A DNA stretch of 64,000 nucleotides from Thermoguttaceae bacterium (lineage in GTDB: Bacteria > Planctomycetota > Planctomycetia > Pirellulales > Thermoguttaceae). A program made the position numbers and the translations under genes. The notes below the pieces were generated by a model. That model worked only from the letters and a program-made list of their open reading frames with translations. It had not been told where the DNA came from and searched no databases. The stretch spans positions 39,722 through 103,721 of the forward strand of contig JAFZAL010000017.1 of NCBI GenBank assembly GCA_017557195.1. Reading direction: 5' to 3'. Positions 36,193 through 45,466 of this stretch are shown piece after piece (positions within the stretch are counted from its first letter, which is position 1; every line of letters starts with the position of its first letter).

Positions 36193-37338
36193 TCATTTGG
36201 TCAACGAATCGTAAATCCGACAATAGGCGTCGTGCATTTGCCGTTGAGTAAACATCTCCAGCAGGCGGGCGCGACCTGCCTCGCCCAGCCGGGCAGCCAG
36301 TTCCGGCTCGGTTGCCAGCAGGTGCAGCGCTTTCGCCAGCGACGTCGGATTGCCAACCGGAGCGACGAACCCCGTCTGACCGTTGACAACAACCTCTTTA
36401 CAGCCGCCGGCGTCTGTTGTTACAATGGGAAGCCGCGCCGCCATTGCCTCTAAAAACGTTACAGGGATTCCCTCTGAAAGCGACGTGAGCAGAAACGCAT
36501 CCGCCCCCTTGAGCAGTCGGCTGACGTCGGATCTGGCGCCGGTCATAATAACGCCATCCTGAAGGTTATGATGGTTAATTTGCTGTTCGATGTAATCTCG
36601 TTCCGGACCGTCGCCAACAATAAGCAGACGAACGTTGGGAACCGCCTGTTTTAACGCGCCGTAGGTTCTCAAAGCGGTTTGATGATCTTTAATCGGGTCA
36701 AGCCGGGCAACCTGAATTATCGTAAAGGCGTCGTCTGGAATATTAAATTCGCGTCGAACGGATTCGCGAGTGTCGTTCTCGTTTTCGGAACGCAGATTGT
36801 CGTAAACGTCCGGGTCGATTCCATTATAAATCACCTGAATCCGTTTGCCGGGATACCCCTCTTTTTTTCGAAGAGCTTCTTTGACTCGCTGCCCGACGGC
36901 AGTAAGAACGTCGTCGCGTCGATACAAAAGGCGATTCGCCGTCCGTCGTTTCCAGCTGACAACGTCGGGATAAAACCGTCCATGTTCCGTCAACAGAATT
37001 TTGGGATTTTTCTTTCGCCATCTGGCCAAAGACGAATAAAAGTACGGCGTGCATTGATGAGCGTGAACGACGTCAATTTTGTACTGTTCAAACAGATTCG
37101 CCAACCGTTTGACGCAGTCTCTGTCCAAACCGGGCTGACGGTTGAGACATTCAACTTTGTATCCCTGATCGATAAGCTCCTGCGCCATCGACCCGGCAAG
37201 AACAACGTTTTCAGCATCCAGACAAAAGAACACAAATTCATACTTGCTGGCAAGGTCAGGGTCGGTCGCCAGACGATACGCCAGCGTTTCCGCCCCGCCC
37301 CAGTTGAGCGTATGTACAAATTGACAAATTCTTTTCAT
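36193..37338 (-). CDS. GT4-family glycosyltransferase
   Basis: A retaining GT-B enzyme with the standard GT4 layout: LNWGGAETLAYRLA near the N-terminus, IDVVHAHQCTPYFYSSLA and VIYNGIDPDVY linking the domains, and DAFLLTSLSEGIPVTFLEAMAARLPIV carrying the E-x7-E motif. The start is set at 37338 because its ATGA overlaps the stop of the upstream membrane transferase by four bases, a sign of translational coupling. A TTG further upstream is in frame but would overlap more. Donor and acceptor sugars are unknown. Confidence 0.9.
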   Translation of the reverse strand: MKRICQFVHTLNWGGAETLAYRLATDPDLASKYEFVFFCLDAENVVLAGSMAQELIDQGYKVECLNRQPGLDRDCVKRLANLFEQYKIDVVHAHQCTPYFYSSLARWRKKNPKILLTEHGRFYPDVVSWKRRTANRLLYRRDDVLTAVGQRVKEALRKKEGYPGKRIQVIYNGIDPDVYDNLRSENENDTRESVRREFNIPDDAFTIIQVARLDPIKDHQTALRTYGALKQAVPNVRLLIVGDGPERDYIEQQINHHNLQDGVIMTGARSDVSRLLKGADAFLLTSLSEGIPVTFLEAMAARLPIVTTDAGGCKEVVVNGQTGFVAPVGNPTSLAKALHLLATEPELAARLGEAGRARLLEMFTQRQMHDAYCRIYDSLTK

Positions 37339-38771
37339 CCCAGATACCATAACGTCTCCAAAGTCCAAAAGCCAACGAACGTTCCCACAATCAAAACGCC
37401 GGCAATCAACGAAGGAACCTGTCGGCGAGTAAAATCAAAACCGTTCTCAATTATGTATGCAACATACGCCGCGCTGTACAAACACAACAACGGCGTCAGC
37501 GGCAGATGATAACGCGAATGAGCGAATACGAGCGAATGAACGCCCCAAAACAACCCGACTACGCACAAAAACAGGAGATGAACGCGCCATTGTTTTGGCG
37601 GGGCGAAAAACGCGCCGAATACCGCCGTTACGAAAACCAGGGCATAGTACAGCATGATAACGCCCGCAACAAGAAGTGACGCTTGCCGGCCATCGTCTGA
37701 ATTCATTCCCTGAACGTCGCCATGAGCAAACAGCGCCGCGGTGGAACGCTCAAGCTGCCAAAAGCACAGCGCTTTCATTCCAAAGCGCTGCAGGGTCAAA
37801 CCGGGGTGTGACGCCATAAATTCTTTGGCGTACTTGCCCGCCATTTTGTCTTTTTGTCCCTGAGTCATCGGGTCGACGTTTTCGTACTTGGTACGCAGAA
37901 CGCTATACCAGTTTTTCTCCCCTTCCTGATGAATGGCGTCCCAGGAACGGTACAAAGGCGTGTATTCGTAGTTGCCCATCATGAGATTGCGCCCCGACAT
38001 GCAGTCGATAGCAGTCGGCGTCTGCTGCAGCTTAGTATTCCGAACCACCCATGGCGCGATCACAGCAACGCTGACAATCAACGCAACCGCGGCTGACGTA
38101 AGACGAATCGTCCATCTCGATTTTTGAAAAAGGAGAATATACAAAAACACGCATGGAATCGCAAGCCACAGTATACTTCTCGTCAACGCGCCCAGCCCCA
38201 AAAACAGACCGCAAAACGCCGCGTTGAGAAAAGCCGATTTGAAACTCAAGGGTGCGTTTTCTTCTGTTCCCTCGTTTTCGTCTGGAAAAAGATTGACGGC
38301 AAAATAAAGCGTCAGAACAAGGAAGAACGTAAATTCCGTTTCGGTCAGAATCATAAAATTCTGCATGACCATCGACGGATAAAAGCAAAACAGCCCTGCT
38401 CCGATTAACGCGGTCAATTCATTTTTAAATGCCTTTAGACCAATTCTATAAACCAGCCAAACCGTCAAAAGAGAAATCAAAACCTGAAAAATCCGAACCG
38501 ACAATTGAACGACTGCCGCGTTGTCCGTCCCCAATACTTTATAAAATCCTGCGACTGTCCAAACGTACATCGGCGGACGAATGGACGATAAAAGGACATC
38601 CGCTCCCACTTTCATTCCAAAATTGCCGCTCTGAGCGAAATACTGCGCCATGACGTTGTAATGCTGTTCGTCAACAATTTTCAACGGCGCGTTCCAGGTC
38701 AGGAACAAAAACGGAATTCGAATCGCCAAACCCGTCATCAGAATTATCAGCAGGATATATTTGGATTTCAT
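37335..38771 (-). CDS. GT39-like membrane glycosyltransferase
   Basis: A polytopic protein of 478 residues with about 10-12 hydrophobic helices, resembling PMT/ArnT-type lipid-linked-sugar transferases. The first periplasmic loop has acidic residues (KIVDEQHYNVMAQYF) and SIRPPMYVW, like the catalytic loop of the family. NFMILTETEFTFFLVL and LGALTRSILWLAIP match later conserved segments. It probably transfers a sugar from a polyprenyl-phosphate donor on the periplasmic face. It overlaps yqeG upstream and the GT4 gene downstream by ATGA, so the three are translated as a unit. Confidence 0.82.
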   Translation of the reverse strand: MKSKYILLIILMTGLAIRIPFLFLTWNAPLKIVDEQHYNVMAQYFAQSGNFGMKVGADVLLSSIRPPMYVWTVAGFYKVLGTDNAAVVQLSVRIFQVLISLLTVWLVYRIGLKAFKNELTALIGAGLFCFYPSMVMQNFMILTETEFTFFLVLTLYFAVNLFPDENEGTEENAPLSFKSAFLNAAFCGLFLGLGALTRSILWLAIPCVFLYILLFQKSRWTIRLTSAAVALIVSVAVIAPWVVRNTKLQQTPTAIDCMSGRNLMMGNYEYTPLYRSWDAIHQEGEKNWYSVLRTKYENVDPMTQGQKDKMAGKYAKEFMASHPGLTLQRFGMKALCFWQLERSTAALFAHGDVQGMNSDDGRQASLLVAGVIMLYYALVFVTAVFGAFFAPPKQWRVHLLFLCVVGLFWGVHSLVFAHSRYHLPLTPLLCLYSAAYVAYIIENGFDFTRRQVPSLIAGVLIVGTFVGFWTLETLWYLG

Positions 38772-39256
38772 TTCGTCCGCCTCCGAAATGGGAATTCAAA
38801 TGGACGCTTAAGCCGAGTAAACCAAGGTTCTTCTTCCGGATGTATCGGATCGACCAGAATCGAAACGATTCCAGCCAGGTTTGCCGCCATGATGTCAGCG
38901 TAAATCTGGTCGCCGACCATTGCTGTTTGACGCTTGTCCCAATTTTGCTCTTTCACAGCTCGAAGCAGCCCAAATGGAAACGGCTTGAGAGCCAAGGCGC
39001 AAAATGGCAACTGATGTTTTTCCGCAAACGCGCCGATTCTGCCCGGCTTGCCGTTAGAAACCAGACAAAGCCCAACGCTCGACTGACGCATCTGTTCCAG
39101 CCACTGGGCGCTGAACGGTTCCAGTTCCGTTTGCGAATAGCGTTTGAGCGTACAGTCGACGTCCAGCAGCAGGTTTTTAATCCCGTTGTCGGACAAGAAA
39201 TCCGGCGTCAGGCTGGAAACGCTTTCGACAAGGATTCGGGCGGAAAAAGGATACAT
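38768..39256 (-). CDS. YqeG-family HAD-IIIA phosphatase
   Basis: A 162-residue HAD phosphatase. Motif I is LLLDVDCTLK with Asp32 and Asp34, motif II is CLVSNGKPGR, the motif III lysine is in LALKPFPFG, and motif IV is MVGDQIYADIMAAN. Length and motifs match the YqeG family, some of which act on lipid-head-group phosphates. Its position inside a glycan operon, overlapping the membrane transferase gene by four bases, suggests a phosphorylated sugar or lipid intermediate as substrate; that is inference. Confidence 0.85.
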   Translation of the reverse strand: MYPFSARILVESVSSLTPDFLSDNGIKNLLLDVDCTLKRYSQTELEPFSAQWLEQMRQSSVGLCLVSNGKPGRIGAFAEKHQLPFCALALKPFPFGLLRAVKEQNWDKRQTAMVGDQIYADIMAANLAGIVSILVDPIHPEEEPWFTRLKRPFEFPFRRRTK

Positions 39257-39287
39257 TGTTCAGATTTGAGTTATACGGTTGTTATTT

Positions 39288-40142
39288 TTATTGTTGATTC
39301 TTTCCCAGGTACTCTGCCAACGCGTCTTGCCAGGACGGCATTGCAGGCGCGCCAGTAGCGTGGTATTTGGACGTATCCAAAACGCTGTACAGCGGGCGCG
39401 GCGATGGCGCGTTCCATTCCTCGGTTGTGATAGCGTCCGCATGAACGGTCAGCCCTTCCAGCCGGAAAATCTCCATGGCAAAATCGTACCAGGTTGTCGC
39501 GCCGGAATTGACGACGTGATACAGCCCCCACTTTTCGCTTTCCAGCAGAAACAGAGCCGCCGTTACCAGATGAGGAATATACGTTGGCGTACAATGCTGA
39601 TCGGCGACGATTTTCAGCGGTCGACCGGATGCGCCCAGGCGCTTCATCGTTTCGACGAAGTTGCCCGGCGTGTTTTCTCCCAATCTGCCGTACAGTCCGC
39701 ACGTCCGGAGAATCAAGCGCTTTGGACATTCCGCCGCCATCTGCTCGCCTTCATATTTGGTTTTCGCATAGACGCCTTCCGGGAAAACGGGATCTGTCTC
39801 TTTGAGCGGTTCTCGCTTTTGAGTTCCACAAAAGACGTAATCGGTCGAAAAATGAACCAGCGGAATATCGTAATGACGGCACAGCCGCGCCAAATTCCCC
39901 GGACCAAAGGCGTTGATCTTTCGGCAAATCGCCGGCTGTTCTTCGGCCGCGTCAACTCTAGTATACGCAGCCGCATTAATAACGCCGCGGGGCTTAAGGG
40001 CTTCAAACAAGTCGGAAAGCTCAAGGGCGTTGGTGATATCGCCGTCTGGCAAATCAAAACCTCTGGCGGAACCACCCAGACGTCGCATAAATTCGGCGCC
40101 AAGTTGTCCTTTACAGCCAAAAACCAGGTATTGGGATTCCAT
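39288..40142 (-). CDS. rmlD: dTDP-4-dehydrorhamnose reductase
   Basis: RmlD reduces dTDP-4-keto-L-rhamnose to dTDP-L-rhamnose, the last step of rhamnose donor synthesis. The NADPH loop GCKGQLGAE (9-17), DITN, NAAAYTRVDAAEEQP, HFSTDYVFCG and the catalytic YAKTKYEGE (Tyr-x3-Lys) all follow the family order, and the length (284) is typical. The N-terminal Gly-rich loop reads FGCKGQLG rather than the commoner GxxGQLG, a minor variation. It is the first gene of the five-gene glycan operon. rmlA, rmlB and rmlC are not in this window. Confidence 0.9.
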   Translation of the reverse strand: MESQYLVFGCKGQLGAEFMRRLGGSARGFDLPDGDITNALELSDLFEALKPRGVINAAAYTRVDAAEEQPAICRKINAFGPGNLARLCRHYDIPLVHFSTDYVFCGTQKREPLKETDPVFPEGVYAKTKYEGEQMAAECPKRLILRTCGLYGRLGENTPGNFVETMKRLGASGRPLKIVADQHCTPTYIPHLVTAALFLLESEKWGLYHVVNSGATTWYDFAMEIFRLEGLTVHADAITTEEWNAPSPRPLYSVLDTSKYHATGAPAMPSWQDALAEYLGKNQQ

Positions 40143-40543
40143 ATTCGTTTACTTTATTTTCAACAGTTCAATTATTTTGATAATATCTTTATAAACCGTC
40201 CCTATATTATTGTAACCATTTTTCCTGATTTTGACAAGAAGATTTCAGGGATTTCTTATTCCCTTTGAGCAAAAAAACGTTCAATCATACGGTTATTTCT
40301 TTTTTTAAGGTCTTCAACAGAAAATGACGCATTTTGTCCAACGCATTCCATACGGACGTCATTTGTCATTTGACGCTTAATGAAAACACATGAAAACTTA
40401 TCAATGGTGTATACTTTCGCTATGAGAACCCAAAAATGGATTATATGGCTCGCCAATTTTCAAAAAATATTTCAAATTAAACGCATGATGTATATAAACC
40501 GTATTCGTCAAGTTTTTTGAAACCTACATGATCGGACTACTGC
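40143..40543. other. AT-rich spacer between divergent genes
   Basis: Probably contains the promoters of rmlD (minus) and the plus-strand gene at 40544. A minus-strand frame ending at 40256 has a plausible 38-residue C-terminal section (MTNDVRMECVGQNASFSVE and onward) and could be a short gene or remnant, but it lacks a ribosome site. Nothing else is seen. Confidence 0.35.
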
Positions 40544-41191
40544 ATGGAAAATTTTTTCGTATGTCGTAAAGACGTTCAGGGCGTTGACATGGAATTGGTT
40601 CATTCCCTTGAAGAAGTCAACGCTCTGACGGCAAATTTGCAGACATCGCCGCGCTGCGTCGTCCAGCAGCGGCTTGACGAAACATGGGACAGTTTTATTT
40701 TTCGAGCGAAGAAATCCTGCCAGACAATAATATCTCCAGACGTCGTTGAATCCTACCTCGACAGGCGTCTTTTTTGTTCGTTAGAATTCAATCTTGAAGG
40801 GCCGTTTCATTTCAAGGCAATTCCAAATCCCAAAGGCGAAATCTGCCTTTCATGGAATAACGATTGCGAAAAAACAGAATGTTGTCTGGTAAACGTTTTC
40901 ATAGTTCAGACGCTGATTTTTCCTCAAATGGAACTGTTCATTCCAATTGGCAAAGAGCGCTGGCGGCTGTTCCATGGGACGTGGCAAACGCGTCTGAATT
41001 CTCACAATCGCATATATTGGAACTGCGAATCAGGATATTTGTCAATCGCAACTCCGCCAAAATTTATTACGGCCGTCGAGCGCCCCGGGGAGCAATCCCA
41101 GAATCAAAATAACCCTCAACCGATCTGCGATGCATCGGATAAACCTTTTGAGTTCGTCCAATCCCGCCGTCTTGTTCATTCGGATCAATAA
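40544..41191 (+). CDS. Hypothetical protein of 215 residues
   Basis: I do not recognise this protein. It is soluble, without signal peptide or membrane helix. The central part (SLEFNLEGPFHFKAIPNPKG, CLSWNNDCEKTECC, LIFPQMELFIPIGKERWRLFHG) has alternating hydrophobic residues typical of a beta-rich fold. The last 125 bases overlap, tail to tail, the end of the convergent gene at 41067-42662, so the C-terminal 40 residues may be non-native. No clear ribosome site precedes the ATG. Coding potential looks real in the first 500 bases but I hold it with moderate confidence. Confidence 0.5.
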   Translation: MENFFVCRKDVQGVDMELVHSLEEVNALTANLQTSPRCVVQQRLDETWDSFIFRAKKSCQTIISPDVVESYLDRRLFCSLEFNLEGPFHFKAIPNPKGEICLSWNNDCEKTECCLVNVFIVQTLIFPQMELFIPIGKERWRLFHGTWQTRLNSHNRIYWNCESGYLSIATPPKFITAVERPGEQSQNQNNPQPICDASDKPFEFVQSRRLVHSDQ

Positions 41192-42662
41192 CCTTGCCCT
41201 GCAATTCGTCTGTTGAATTCTGTTTTTCTTTAGAAGCGTCTCCAAGAGTTACACCCCTAAGCTGACTTTCCTCAACAGCCTGACGCGTTACATGAGTCGG
41301 CAGCTGCTCCGGCTTGAACTTTTCAAAATCCGGATTGTCGTCTGGCGGGTTATCGTCAAACTGAAGCGGCGTTGGCGGAGCGTTACCATGGTTTTGACCG
41401 CCGCGGCCGCCCCGACCTTGCTGAAGCCAAAGCTGAATTCCCTGCTCACAGTCGCCGTCTGGACAGTTCTCATCCAGAAACAGCAACAAAGAATCCGGAT
41501 CTATATCTTCGTCAGACGGGTCAAATTGTAACTGTTCCAAATCTCCAAACTCGCCTTCTTTGAGTTTATCGAGCAATTCCTGCAAATCGCCCTGATACTC
41601 TTTAAGCTGATTTTTCAACTGTTCAAGCTGCTCAGGCGTCAGCTGAGACAAATCAGGAATCTTCACATTTTCGGGAAGCTGAAGCGCGTTTGGTTCAGAC
41701 GACGGGTCGAAATCGCCTTCCATTGAATTCCCTTCAGACGAATCCTGTTGAGAGTCGCTTTCGGCATCGCTATTCTGACCGTCAGCGTTCGACGAATCCT
41801 GTTCTGACGATTCTTTGCCGTTTATTTTATCAAGCGTTTTTTGAAGCTCTTTTGCCGCGGCAGCCCTTTGAGCGTCGTTTAATTTATCCCACTCTTTTTT
41901 CATGGCTTCCGACAAATCCTGAGCGTCTTGAGCGGTTTGAGCGTTTTCTTCCGCCTGACGCGCTGCATCCTGAGCGGTCTGGTCAAGCTGGTTCTCCAAC
42001 GCGTCAAGCGCCTCAAACGTATGGAGCGGGTCGTTTCCATCAGCGTTATCTGATAGCTTATTGAGAGTTTGGAGCATTTGTTCCGCCTCTTGCTGCGACA
42101 GAATCTTTTCCTTTTGCAGCAATTCAATTTTACGTTCAATTCGCTCGACGTCTTTTTCAAGATAAGCTGTAGTTACTGCGCCAAAAGAATCCGCCGCCGG
42201 AATGGGCGCCAGCAAAGCGCTGGTCAAAAAAAAGATCGACAACAAACAGATAGTCAGCGGTTTTAAAACCCGAAATGGAATCAGGACGTTCAAATTACTG
42301 TGGATTGCATTGGCGGTTTCCTGTTTCTCCCAATTTTTTGCTTCTGGAAAATACTCTTCTGCCAACATGATGCCGCCGCAGGAAAACTGGTTATCCAGCC
42401 ACGCTCGAACAGACGTCTGAGAGGGAACAAAGCGTCCCGCCAGCAAATACGACGCCAAGGGAGCCAGAAGCCCCAAACCCGCCGCAGTTCCCCAAACAGC
42501 ATACGGATGAGAACTGAGAACGGATGGATAATACAGACGCAAAGCCACTATCGCCGCTCCAACGATAAACAATTCGCCTGATAAAACGTACAGACACAAT
42601 CGATTTGCTATCGCTAACCGAAATCGTCTTTGCGCTTTACGAACGACTTGATCGTATTCCAT
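41067..42662 (-). CDS. Membrane protein with long coiled coil and acidic linker
   Basis: A 531-residue protein of unknown function. Two N-terminal helices (LYVLSGELFIVGAAIVAL and WGTAAGLGLLAPLASYLLAG) and a third near residues 130-152 (LTICLLSIFFLTSALLAPIP) are followed by a coiled coil (KDVERIERKIELLQKEK). A highly acidic Gln/Ser/Asp-rich stretch and a Gly-rich patch (GRGGRGGQNHG) follow. The N-terminal topology and the coiled coil recall planctomycete DUF4175-type proteins, but I cannot confirm that. It is the last of eight co-oriented genes beginning with the GTPase, and may or may not belong to that system. Confidence 0.7.
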   Translation of the reverse strand: MEYDQVVRKAQRRFRLAIANRLCLYVLSGELFIVGAAIVALRLYYPSVLSSHPYAVWGTAAGLGLLAPLASYLLAGRFVPSQTSVRAWLDNQFSCGGIMLAEEYFPEAKNWEKQETANAIHSNLNVLIPFRVLKPLTICLLSIFFLTSALLAPIPAADSFGAVTTAYLEKDVERIERKIELLQKEKILSQQEAEQMLQTLNKLSDNADGNDPLHTFEALDALENQLDQTAQDAARQAEENAQTAQDAQDLSEAMKKEWDKLNDAQRAAAAKELQKTLDKINGKESSEQDSSNADGQNSDAESDSQQDSSEGNSMEGDFDPSSEPNALQLPENVKIPDLSQLTPEQLEQLKNQLKEYQGDLQELLDKLKEGEFGDLEQLQFDPSDEDIDPDSLLLFLDENCPDGDCEQGIQLWLQQGRGGRGGQNHGNAPPTPLQFDDNPPDDNPDFEKFKPEQLPTHVTRQAVEESQLRGVTLGDASKEKQNSTDELQGKVIDPNEQDGGIGRTQKVYPMHRRSVEGYFDSGIAPRGARRP

Positions 42663-42689
42663 TGATTCAGCTCCCTGTAAATTAAATAT

Positions 42690-42744
42690 TTGCGATACGA
42701 GTTAAATATTTTATCTCGCAACTCGCAACTCGCTACTCGCAACT
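42690..42744. repeat. CTCGCAA/CTCGCTA tandem repeats
   Basis: CTCGCAACTCGCAACTCG-type units overlap the stop codon region of the propeller gene. The same unit recurs at 57456-57487 in front of the GTPase gene, at the other end of the same gene run. Confidence 0.65.
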
Positions 42745-43654
42745 ATTCTATGACGGTAATTCCCTGAACCGAAGCCGGTCCTTGAGGATTGCGATATTGC
42801 CAGACAACCTTTTTGTCTCGCGTAATTTCAAACGCCATGGCTCCATGGAAAGAACCGCGATTGGCGGCATAGTTCCCGATAACGAGATTGCCGTTTTTCC
42901 GTTCGACAATCGGACACATCATTGCAATTTCGATTTCCGGCGCGTCCGACTTTTCAAAACGCCAGATTTCTTTTCCAGTTCGATCAAAAATAATCACGTT
43001 GTCCAAAAACGCGCCAGCAACGTTTCCGTCTTTCAAAACGCAGACGCCAAACGCCGCCGTTCCTTTATCGCCGCGATACGTTTGAACCAACTTGCCGTCG
43101 CGAGTATACTCTGCAATAACGTTCAAATTCTTCTGAGCAACCAGAAGCGTTCCCTCAGGCGTGAGACGAATGTTTCTCATGTTGTGATGCGAGCCGATCT
43201 TTTCAGCGTACTGACAATCAAACGACGAAACGACTTTTCCCTGCGGGTCAATCTCGATAATCTTATTGAGCGTGTTCCAGCCAACAAGCGTATTCCCGTT
43301 ATCCAGCCGAATCGCGGAAAAAACAGAATCGTTGCGGCGGTCGTCCGGGCAGTAATGCATGACTTCTTTATTGTCCGGCGTCAGTTCGACAACGGAATCG
43401 CCGTCAGAAAACAGAATATTCCCGTTAGGCAAAATCATTCCGTCTCCGGTGTTGCCAACGTCTTGCGTATAAGCTTTTGTCTCGACGCCATCTTTGTCGA
43501 TGGTCAAAATTCGACCTGTGCAAGCCAGCATGATGGAAGCGTCCAGCTTGCCGTCAATGTACTGACTCTGCTTTTCCAGACCGTCCGCCCGACAAACGCT
43601 CGACGCGCAAAATACACAAAGCAATACCGCGACAACGCTAAATCGTCTTGACAT
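42743..43654 (-). CDS. Secreted beta-propeller protein
   Basis: An exported protein of about 303 residues. A signal peptide (SVVAVLLCVFCASSVCRA) precedes 5-6 blades with the recurrent form NGNILFSDGD, NGNTLVGWN, EGTLLVAQKN, DGNVAGAFLD and NGNLVIGNYA. Each is followed by a V/I-E-x-D-x-x-G-K/E-x-V turn, as in PQQ- or NHL-like propellers. No catalytic signature is visible; ligand or protein binding is likely. I chose the ATG at 43654, seven bases after AGAAAGG, rather than the upstream TTG. It is downstream of PP2C in the GTPase gene run, 86 bases apart. Confidence 0.75.
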   Translation of the reverse strand: MSRRFSVVAVLLCVFCASSVCRADGLEKQSQYIDGKLDASIMLACTGRILTIDKDGVETKAYTQDVGNTGDGMILPNGNILFSDGDSVVELTPDNKEVMHYCPDDRRNDSVFSAIRLDNGNTLVGWNTLNKIIEIDPQGKVVSSFDCQYAEKIGSHHNMRNIRLTPEGTLLVAQKNLNVIAEYTRDGKLVQTYRGDKGTAAFGVCVLKDGNVAGAFLDNVIIFDRTGKEIWRFEKSDAPEIEIAMMCPIVERKNGNLVIGNYAANRGSFHGAMAFEITRDKKVVWQYRNPQGPASVQGITVIE

Positions 43655-43740
43655 TTTCATACCTTTCTTTTTATACCCTTTCAAGTTTTTATTGGATATT
43701 AAATCCTGTTTATCTGTTCAACCATTCTCAATGATTCCGA

Positions 43741-45366
43741 TTACTCGTTCTCTTTCCCTTTTTTAAACAAACGTCCAAAGAACTTGGTAACCTTTTCTTT
43801 TCCTTTCTTCACAGCTTCTTTTGCCTGCTCGCCAACCGGACCGGAAAGCATGTCAGAAAATCCTTCTTTCATATCTTTAATTCCTTCAGACATGCCTTTT
43901 TGGAACTGATAGCCAAATTTGGACTCCTGTTCTCGTTTGCGCTGTTCTTCCTGCTCGATCTCCGCTACCTTGCGTCGTTCCAGTTCCGCCATGTAAGCAG
44001 ACATCTTAGGTTCAGATCCAGGCTGAGGCTGAGCGACTTTGTATTCTTCCTCGCCAGGCTTTGGCGGTTCTATGCGCTGTTCCTGACTCGGCTGGATTCT
44101 TTTCGGCGCTGCTGGTCTGGACGCAGGCCTGGAAGCCGTTGGTTTAGAACCTGCAGGCTTGGATGTTGGTCTGGGCGCGGTCGGTTTAGCTGCTGGACGA
44201 CTGGCGCCGGATGACGGCATACGGAAAGCTGCGCTATCCGACTTTGGCTTTGAATTCGGAAGCTTTGAATTGGGAATTCCGAAATCAGAGTCTATTCCCA
44301 ATTCGTCTGTCGGCAGCGGCGGAATTTCTGTTGTTTGATGAAATCCGGTTTTAGCGGTAGACGGTTCCGGTTCCGGCTCTGGCTGCGGAACGGGAGGAAT
44401 CGGTCGAGGAGGAACCGGCGGTGTTGGAGCCGCGTCCGGAAAATCCAAAAACACGCTGGATACAGAAACCGTCTTCCCCAACGGCGCGGGTTGAGCTGGC
44501 GGTTCCGGCTTGTATTCTTGCGTAAAGCTGAAACGATTATCCTCCTGTCGAATTGTCGGCGTCGACGTTTCAACGTTAAATTCTCGGTCGAGATAAACGT
44601 CTGAACCAACGCAGCAAAGCACGACTGTTGAATCGTCAATTCGAATTTGCTGTTCCTGACGAATACGCTCAACCAGTTCGTCATACTGCTCTGGAGTTTG
44701 ATTCCAGAACGAACGCCAATCCGGTACAGAGCCGTTTTCGCACTGTGACAGAATCCATTGCGACATCGCGTCCGTTGCCAGAATTATCCAGTCGCCTTCC
44801 GGGACGACAAAATCAATCGGAACAAAGCTGGCAGTCAAATCGACGCCCAGATTGACGCTGCCCATCAAAGCCGGCGTGGAATCAAAATCTGCCGAACGAA
44901 CGACTGGAATGGATCGAACAAGGCGGCCGTTATGAAAATGCATCAAACACGCATCGCCAAGAGCGTATCCATATACTCTGAAAAAGTCCGTATCCAGAGG
45001 CGTATCGTCGTCCAAATCGTCTGGAGTTTCCATTGACTGTTCAATCGTCGCCCAAACCAGCGTCGCAAAAGCACCCGACGCCATTTTCGGTTTTTGATAC
45101 CATGACAGATTGTTCAAATCAATGCCGTTGAGCCATTTTTCCCGAACGCGTTCAAGCCATTTCGGAAAATTAAAATGATCCATCGGATCAGGAACGTTCT
45201 CGATAACGCTCTGACAAAGAATATTTGACCACGAACTGGAAAACAATGAACTGGACGCGCCGTCGGAAACGACAACGACGTTTTGCAGGTCGTCCGCACG
45301 CCAGGCGTCTTCATTTGTCCCGTTTTGCGGGTCTTTCGGATGGGAAAATCCTTTGAAAACAAACAT
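43741..45366 (-). CDS. PP2C-family protein phosphatase with long C-terminal extension
   Basis: Residues 1-260 are a PP2C-type Ser/Thr phosphatase: TNEDAW (Glu19-Asp20), VVVSDGASSS (Asp35-Gly36), GYALGDACLM, WIILATDAMSQW and RIDDSTVVL supply the metal-binding acidic residues. A Pro/Ala/Ser-rich linker of about 170 residues follows (PRPTSKPAGSKPTASRP and similar). A charged helical tail then ends in basic residues (KEKVTKFFGRLFKKGKE), which could touch membranes or partners. It would reverse phosphorylation by the kinase encoded at 52469-54820 in the same gene run. The gene sits 100 bases behind the VWA gene. Confidence 0.85.
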   Translation of the reverse strand: MFVFKGFSHPKDPQNGTNEDAWRADDLQNVVVVSDGASSSLFSSSWSNILCQSVIENVPDPMDHFNFPKWLERVREKWLNGIDLNNLSWYQKPKMASGAFATLVWATIEQSMETPDDLDDDTPLDTDFFRVYGYALGDACLMHFHNGRLVRSIPVVRSADFDSTPALMGSVNLGVDLTASFVPIDFVVPEGDWIILATDAMSQWILSQCENGSVPDWRSFWNQTPEQYDELVERIRQEQQIRIDDSTVVLCCVGSDVYLDREFNVETSTPTIRQEDNRFSFTQEYKPEPPAQPAPLGKTVSVSSVFLDFPDAAPTPPVPPRPIPPVPQPEPEPEPSTAKTGFHQTTEIPPLPTDELGIDSDFGIPNSKLPNSKPKSDSAAFRMPSSGASRPAAKPTAPRPTSKPAGSKPTASRPASRPAAPKRIQPSQEQRIEPPKPGEEEYKVAQPQPGSEPKMSAYMAELERRKVAEIEQEEQRKREQESKFGYQFQKGMSEGIKDMKEGFSDMLSGPVGEQAKEAVKKGKEKVTKFFGRLFKKGKENE

Positions 45367-45466
45367 GATTGATTATAAATGCCTGCTGTTACAAGCTGCA
45401 TATTGGGAATTACGCGATTGCGTTCATTCCCCCTGTCCTGTATTTACGATTGATTTCCAAATTAGC

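Noticed and set aside
39279..40268. 329-codon plus-strand frame over rmlD
   Set aside because: Antisense to conserved RmlD motifs.
40256..40456. Short minus-strand frame upstream of rmlD
   Set aside because: TTG start and no ribosome site; the C-terminal 38 residues look plausible but evidence is too thin for a gene call.
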